This document shows, one piece after another, positions 58,195 to 64,000 of a stretch of DNA of 64,000 bases (the first letter of the stretch is position 1; every line of letters starts with the position of its first letter). The stretch is from Acidianus ambivalens. Its GTDB lineage: Archaea; Thermoproteota; Thermoprotei_A; Sulfolobales; Sulfolobaceae. The position numbers and the translations under genes were made by a program. The stretch is taken from positions 1,794,001 to 1,858,000 of the forward strand of contig NZ_CP045482.1 in NCBI RefSeq assembly GCF_009729015.1, written 5' to 3'. Below the pieces are notes generated by a model. The model ran no database searches, had not been told where the DNA came from, and saw only the letters and a list, made by a program, of their open reading frames with translations.

Positions 58195-59229
58195 TTAATC
58201 ACACTCCACTAATATTACTCCCCATGCACCCATAATATATCCTTTCTGAACTCCTATTAGATCCCCAATCTTAGTGCTTAAGCCACAAGGATTATAGTTA
58301 TAATATACTGGCGTTATTATTCCGTATAAGTATGCTGGTGCAGTAGCGTTAAAAGTGAAGCACATAGTAGTTCCATAAGATATTGGAACTTGCTTTACTA
58401 AAGTAATTGTACCATTCCACCATATTGCGTATATTCCTACATATACTGAAGTTACTGGATAAGCTGTTCCATTTACGGAATAGTTGTATAAGTAATTCCT
58501 ATCATCGTCTGGAGTTGGTATATACATTTTAACAGTTACAGTCTTATGTGCACAAGTTATTAACGTAGGACCTGGCACAGTGTCATTAAATATTCCACAT
58601 TGATTTCCTACTAAATAGAAGGATGTTGATGGCCCAATTATTGGCGGATTATATGGGTCTCCCTTTAATGCCACACTCTGTGCAACTGAAGTTTGTTTCT
58701 CATACGCTGTTATATTTCCTGAAGTGAAATATCCGCTATATGGTAAACTTAGGAGTAATCCTGTTTGATAACTGAACCAAGGTCCGTTATATTCTCCTCC
58801 TAAAAATGCATAAGCTCCAGTTATATTTGGAACTGGTAATACATCATATGCTACTAAACCGGGAACTATTTGGTCTGTCACTACTCTATCAGAATAGTCT
58901 GCAAAATAGAAGTTAGAAGTAACATCAGCTGAACGCATTGTTATATTTAAGTACTCTCCAGGGTGACCTATTATTAGGTTATAGTAATAAGGACTCCCTA
59001 GCTCATCCGATATTATTCCACCGCCGCTTTCATTTATCTTGAATAAGTACTGGTAGGAAGTAATATGAACATCGATAATTTTAGATGTGGGAACTCCTAC
59101 TAGACATCTTTCTACTGAAGGAACTCCCCCTACAACAAAATCTTCAGGTAAAGTTCCTGCTATTACAATTGCAAATAAAACTATTACAAATATTGTCCAA
59201 GCTAATTCCCATCTTTCTTTTTTGTCCAT
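58195..59229 (-). CDS. doxC: Quinol oxidase subunit II-like protein DoxC
   Basis: 344 residues, the published DoxC size (38 kDa). One N-terminal membrane segment (about 9-28), then a long extracellular domain with sequons. The copper A ligand pattern of cytochrome c oxidases (CxxxCxxxH) is absent, as expected for a quinol oxidase. A strong Shine-Dalgarno, AGGTGAT, stands at 59234-59240. Confidence 0.92.
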   Translation of the reverse strand: MDKKERWELAWTIFVIVLFAIVIAGTLPEDFVVGGVPSVERCLVGVPTSKIIDVHITSYQYLFKINESGGGIISDELGSPYYYNLIIGHPGEYLNITMRSADVTSNFYFADYSDRVVTDQIVPGLVAYDVLPVPNITGAYAFLGGEYNGPWFSYQTGLLLSLPYSGYFTSGNITAYEKQTSVAQSVALKGDPYNPPIIGPSTSFYLVGNQCGIFNDTVPGPTLITCAHKTVTVKMYIPTPDDDRNYLYNYSVNGTAYPVTSVYVGIYAIWWNGTITLVKQVPISYGTTMCFTFNATAPAYLYGIITPVYYNYNPCGLSTKIGDLIGVQKGYIMGAWGVILVECD

Positions 59230-59233
59230 TTAA

Positions 59234-59240
59234 ATCACCT
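59234..59240 (-). promoter_or_regulatory. Shine-Dalgarno of doxC
   Basis: AGGTGAT, 4 nt before the ATG at 59229, complementary to the 16S 3' end. Internal operon genes here use such sites, whereas first genes are mostly leaderless. Confidence 0.7.
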
Positions 59241-59273
59241 TTTAGATAGAATCATATTTAATAAAAAAAGAAA

Positions 59274-61037
<1,764 letters not shown>

Positions 61038-61384
61038 ATCGGATCAATGACTAATGTATATTTTTAGTTCTTATATTTTACATTAATATTTTTTTATAAA
61101 GTTACTTTAACACAGTTAAACTATCTATAATAAAGGAAAATGTTATAGATAAGGTAAAGTATGTTAAATATTGAATTTAAAGATTTTTTATTAAAAATCG
61201 AGAATTCTATGTCTAGCGATGTAAAACAGTAAAGGGGTAAATTCTAAATGACGACAGTTACTACATCTAGCTTATCGAATAAAAGTGCAATTGAATAAAT
61301 TGCGAAATTGAGTAAGAATAATAATATTTGAGATGGACTGTAGATTATAAGTACTTTACCCGCAATTAAACTTACGCTTTGTAG
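61038..61384. other. Intergenic region between doxB and tRNA-Ser
   Basis: 347 nt without a convincing gene. It holds the doxB promoter (AT-rich, with minus-strand AAAAATATACATT about 20 nt before the ATG). The part at 61190-61380 has only tiny open frames (for example 16 codons at 61249). GTAAAGGGGT at about 61229 recurs reversed at 53796. Nothing else was recognised. Confidence 0.5.
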
Positions 61385-61469
61385 CGCCGGGAGCGGGATT
61401 TGAACCCGCGCGGGGTTTCCCCCAACGGCTTAGCAGGCCGCCGCCCTAACCGAGCTAGGCGATCCCGGC
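61385..61469 (-). tRNA. tRNA-Ser (anticodon GCU)
   Basis: Acceptor GCCGGGA/TCCCGGC; anticodon stem GCGGC/GCCGT, loop CTGCTAA, anticodon GCT; long variable arm with GGGG-GAAA-CCCC; T arm GCGGG-TTCAAAT-CCCGC; discriminator G, as required for serine. No intron; CCA is not encoded. Confidence 0.96.
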
Positions 61470-61592
61470 ATTATATTTATTCTAATCTATAACTTAAAAA
61501 TCTTTAGATAAGTTGCTCAACGTCAAGCATCTAAGTATTTGCTTTGTATATAGAGCTAATAATTTTAACCTCATTTATATAGATAATCTAGA

Positions 61593-61656
61593 GATGCTCA
61601 GGGACTAAAATATGAAGGCGGATAATCCCCTGATACCCCCCAGTCCCTGGGCATCT
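61593..61656. other. Unexplained strong hairpin
   Basis: GATGCTCAGGGACT and AGTCCCTGGGCATC form a 14-bp stem with one G-T wobble. The 35-nt loop holds CTGA and a C-rich run. A TATA-like TTTATATA (61574-61581) lies upstream on the plus strand. The hairpin touches the 3' end of the flavoprotein gene and may be its terminator, or an RNA gene. Confidence 0.45.
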
Positions 61657-62533
61657 ATAAATAATAAAGAAATCCCATGTTACCTTTCCTCCAAATATAA
61701 TATTTTTCTATGAATCTCTTCATCAATGACCTAATTTTAGAAACTTTAACTTCTTGATAATTAATTCCCCAAGGAACTTTTGATCTTATATGAATTCCTT
61801 CTCTTCCAGTATCAACTATGTGAATATAAATTGGTTCAAATTCTCCCTCAAGTTTTCCAGATATTTTTTTACCAACATATATTCCTTCTCTCATTGCCAA
61901 CTCTCCTAATTTCGGCCAACCTTTGATAATATCTCCTATTGCATAAACGTTTTTCTTAACCCCAAGATAACTATTAACACTTAGCAAGCCGGTAAACTCT
62001 GGAGGAACGCATTTTTCGATAATGAGGTTAGGTTCTTCGCAAGTTTTAATGTATTTTTGGGTTAATTCACTTACTACGTTGGCTACTTTATTGCCTAGAT
62101 AAGATAAGAAGTTGCCATGATATCTCACGTTCTTTCCGGCAATTTTTGAATACAGTGTTATCTGCAGAGCCAAATAATCGTCGTACTCGTCTTCGGCCGT
62201 TATACAAATATTTTCTTTTACATTTTTATTATTTATTCTCTTCATTATATATTCTAAATTAGGTCTTTTGCAACCTAAAGCAATAATTATCTTATCAGCC
62301 TTGTATTCACCTTTGTCAGTTTTTATTTCTAAATTTGAAATATCCACGTCTTTTACATCTTCTTTTCGGACAAAATTTAAACTAACCTCATATTTCGTAT
62401 TCTTTATCAGATTTCTAAGATATGCTGTATAGAAAACGAATTTATTCTCACGAGAAAGAATTATTTTCTCTGTTCCTCTTATATTGTAATATGCATTTAA
62501 TCCCGCATATCCAGAACCTAGTATGAATATCAC
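61655..62533 (-). CDS. Small FAD-dependent oxidoreductase, Sqr/NDH-II-like
   Basis: 292 residues, about 100 shorter than Sqr. FAD site IFILGSGYAGLNAYYNI at 2-18; ALGCKRPN; and the second FAD contact VYAIGDIIKGWPKLGELAMREG near 196. A C-terminal amphipathic segment (RFIEKYYIWRKGNMGFLYYL) resembles the end of Sqr (KYYMWTKGDMAL). The redox Cys positions of Sqr are not clearly matched. It may be a quinone-reducing flavoprotein. Confidence 0.8.
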   Translation of the reverse strand: MIFILGSGYAGLNAYYNIRGTEKIILSRENKFVFYTAYLRNLIKNTKYEVSLNFVRKEDVKDVDISNLEIKTDKGEYKADKIIIALGCKRPNLEYIMKRINNKNVKENICITAEDEYDDYLALQITLYSKIAGKNVRYHGNFLSYLGNKVANVVSELTQKYIKTCEEPNLIIEKCVPPEFTGLLSVNSYLGVKKNVYAIGDIIKGWPKLGELAMREGIYVGKKISGKLEGEFEPIYIHIVDTGREGIHIRSKVPWGINYQEVKVSKIRSLMKRFIEKYYIWRKGNMGFLYYL

Positions 62534-62587
62534 ATGAGTTGTAAGTAGAAAGATTAATAATTTTTGTGTAATCTCTCTCTTATTGGA

Positions 62588-63217
62588 TTGAAGTTAAGTC
62601 TAGCTTATTCAAAAGAAGAGGAATTACTACCTATATTACCTATTTTAGATAAGGAAATAGATAAAGGAATTGAAATAGAAGCAATAAAAATTAAGGAAGA
62701 AGAAATTAAGTTTAAATACACTAATTTTGACCTATATTATCTTCCTCTTCCAGATCTAAATTATATTGAAACAAAAATATTATCAAATGGAGCTTATGTA
62801 ATAAATTCCTTAGGATTGGATAGTTTGAAGAACGAAGTCTGCATAAACAGTAATTCTACGGAGTTTTACCTTCTAAAGGTGTTAATGAATTATAGAGGAA
62901 TTCCAAACGGCAGAGATAACTGTAACGGAAGTAAATTCACTACAAAGGAGTTCAAGATATCATTAAGCGATAAATGGAAAGAGGTGTGTGGAGATTTACC
63001 AATAGTTTTGAACGTTATAGGTAGCAATTTGCCTGAAGACGTAATAAGTAAGGTGAAAATACTGATTAGAGAGTCTGCAAGTTTACAAGAAGCAAAAGGC
63101 GTTATAACGCCGATTTCAAAGGAATTAGGGCTTAAAGGAAGAAAAGCCATTGATTGTTTCTTCGACTTATGTAGGAAGAAGAACTTGTGTAATGTAAATA
63201 ATTATGTAATTTTGTGA
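62588..63217 (+). CDS. DUF3834-like protein
   Basis: 209 residues from TTG 62588 (KLSLAYSKEEELLPILPIL). TTG 62564 is also in frame. Reads as a periplasmic-binding-type alpha/beta protein without a signal peptide, and ends in a cysteine-containing helix (DCFFDLCRKKNLC). I recall this pattern from the archaeal DUF3834 group; function unknown. Its TGA overlaps the GTG of the next gene. Confidence 0.72.
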   Translation: MKLSLAYSKEEELLPILPILDKEIDKGIEIEAIKIKEEEIKFKYTNFDLYYLPLPDLNYIETKILSNGAYVINSLGLDSLKNEVCINSNSTEFYLLKVLMNYRGIPNGRDNCNGSKFTTKEFKISLSDKWKEVCGDLPIVLNVIGSNLPEDVISKVKILIRESASLQEAKGVITPISKELGLKGRKAIDCFFDLCRKKNLCNVNNYVIL

Positions 63218-64000
63218 GAAAATTGATTAAAGATTTTTTGACTACCCTTTTATATTTCGTAGAAGAGAAAGGATACCCTTTGCCTGTTGCTTTCAAGAAA
63301 ACTAAAGAGATTAAGAAAGTTAAGGGAATTAATTACGACGAGTTATATGAAATATCTAGGCTACTCCTACTTTCATATAATTCTCTAAAAGGTAAAAGGT
63401 CTAAAAAAGTAGATCAGTTTTTACAAGGTAATTACGAAATTCTATTACCTTCATGGGCTAGGGAAGAGTTGTCAAGATATCTAGATGTGAAATCTTTAGA
63501 AAAATCTTTGAGAATAAAAAATACGTGGGTTAGGATAAATACCTTAAAGGTTGACGTTGATAAGGTTTTAAAATCATTAGAGAATCAAGGAGTTAGTTTT
63601 GAGGTTGATAATGACGTTTATTATTTGATTAAAGTTGAAAACGAGAGTAGACTGAAAAAGACTAAGGAGTTTGCAAATTTTGAGATTATTATTCAAGATA
63701 AGGCTAGCGTATTAACCGTTGAGAGTTTAGAAGTTGAAAATAATGATAAAATTATAGATTTATCTTCAGCTCCAGGTACTAAAGCGTCACAAATTATGCA
63801 ACTAGGTGAGAATACAGTTGAATTATTTATAGCTGATGTTGATATAAATAGGCTAAAAAGAGAGGTAGATCTGCTTAAAAAAATGGGAGTTAATATGAAT
63901 AAAGTTCATATTATACACCAAGATTCTGCTAGTAACTCGATGCTAAGATCTGATAAGGTACTACTTGACGCACCTTGCTCTTCTTCTGGAATGATTTCTA
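63214..64000 (+). CDS. RsmB/NOP2/Sun-family RNA m5C methyltransferase (partial)
   Basis: The frame is open from GTG 63214 to the right edge (262 full codons). The SAM motif is IDLSSAPGTKASQI near residue 185. The motif with the catalytic cysteine, LLDAPCSSSGM, stands near residue 252. A RNA-binding N-terminal part precedes it. GTGA overlap with the DUF3834-like gene. The target (tRNA or rRNA cytosine) is not determinable. Confidence 0.9.
   Translation, partial: MRKLIKDFLTTLLYFVEEKGYPLPVAFKKTKEIKKVKGINYDELYEISRLLLLSYNSLKGKRSKKVDQFLQGNYEILLPSWAREELSRYLDVKSLEKSLRIKNTWVRINTLKVDVDKVLKSLENQGVSFEVDNDVYYLIKVENESRLKKTKEFANFEIIIQDKASVLTVESLEVENNDKIIDLSSAPGTKASQIMQLGENTVELFIADVDINRLKREVDLLKKMGVNMNKVHIIHQDSASNSMLRSDKVLLDAPCSSSGMIS

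Noticed and set aside
61612..61713. A 33-codon ORF with an ATG after a TATA-like site (MKADNPLIPPSPWASINN...)
   Set aside because: It runs through the hairpin and antisense to the flavoprotein gene; composition is not protein-like. The hairpin explains the region better.

Overview
The window is chromosomal DNA of a thermoacidophilic crenarchaeon of the order Sulfolobales, most likely Acidianus. It is AT-rich and gene-dense, with many ATG/TGA overlaps. Markers include crenarchaeal-type RFC, MCM, Gins23 and Orc1/Cdc6, an archaeal proteasome, TmcA, CarS, an Lrs14-type regulator, tRNAs without an encoded CCA, and leaderless genes with a TATA box about 27 nt before the start codon. Two loci point to Acidianus. 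The sulfide:quinone reductase has its cysteines at residues 129, 178 and 350, as in the characterised A. ambivalens enzyme. A doxB-doxC-doxE quinol oxidase operon is also present. The sequence alone cannot fix the species. I see no insertion sequence, CRISPR array, integrase or provirus: this is core chromosome.

Layout. 1-8344: cut flavin oxidoreductase, PGI/PMI, cysS, Nudix hydrolase, a secreted sequon-rich protein, glutamate dehydrogenase, an OLD-like ATPase. 8456-13705: SDR protein, type-4 uracil-DNA glycosylase, an MFS exporter, membrane proteins, a TauE-like transporter, a short DtxR regulator; between two of these genes lie two overlapping guide-RNA signatures (11450-11570). 13741-20213: antiporter, DHDPS-family aldolase followed by a C/D box sRNA, a membrane winged-helix protein, the B12-binding methylmalonyl-CoA mutase subunit with MeaB, a tandem winged-helix protein, a hydrolase. 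20373-22529: sqr and a DUF1641 gene. 23375-36407: an information-processing block with proteasome beta, PEBP, rfcS-rfcL, moaC, cdc6, THUMP protein, gins23-mcm, carS, RecA paralogue, Clp1-type kinase, tmk, UPF0147 and tRNA-Leu. 36389-47940: nucleotidyltransferase-like protein, hydroxyacid dehydrogenase, tmcA, MFS, Usp, dihydrolipoamide dehydrogenase, birA, sua5, nuoB, glycerate kinase. 47987-57952: DtxR regulator, molybdenum cofactor genes (mobB, moeA, mobA), methyltransferases, dph6, amidohydrolase, Lrs14-like and AbrB-like regulators, TatD. 57999-64000: doxBCE, tRNA-Ser, a small flavoprotein, a DUF3834-like protein and a cut RNA m5C methyltransferase.

How genes work together. Sqr feeds sulfide electrons into the quinone pool and DoxBCE oxidises quinol with oxygen, so both ends of an aerobic sulfur-oxidising chain are present. 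The replication genes are packed together: clamp loader, initiator, Gins23 and MCM. MoaC, MobB, MoeA and MobA cover several steps of molybdopterin cofactor synthesis. BirA and the dihydrolipoamide dehydrogenase are convergent neighbours.

Most notable: (1) an H/ACA guide RNA with a textbook kink-turn whose ACA box overlaps the C box of a C/D guide RNA; (2) a C/D sRNA overlapping the stop codon of an aldolase gene, with a guide matching the peptidyl-transferase region of 23S rRNA; (3) three well-formed genes with no ATG/GTG/TTG at the expected start, one with a good Shine-Dalgarno before ACG; (4) one 10-bp palindrome, TTGTATACAA, in two divergent promoter regions.
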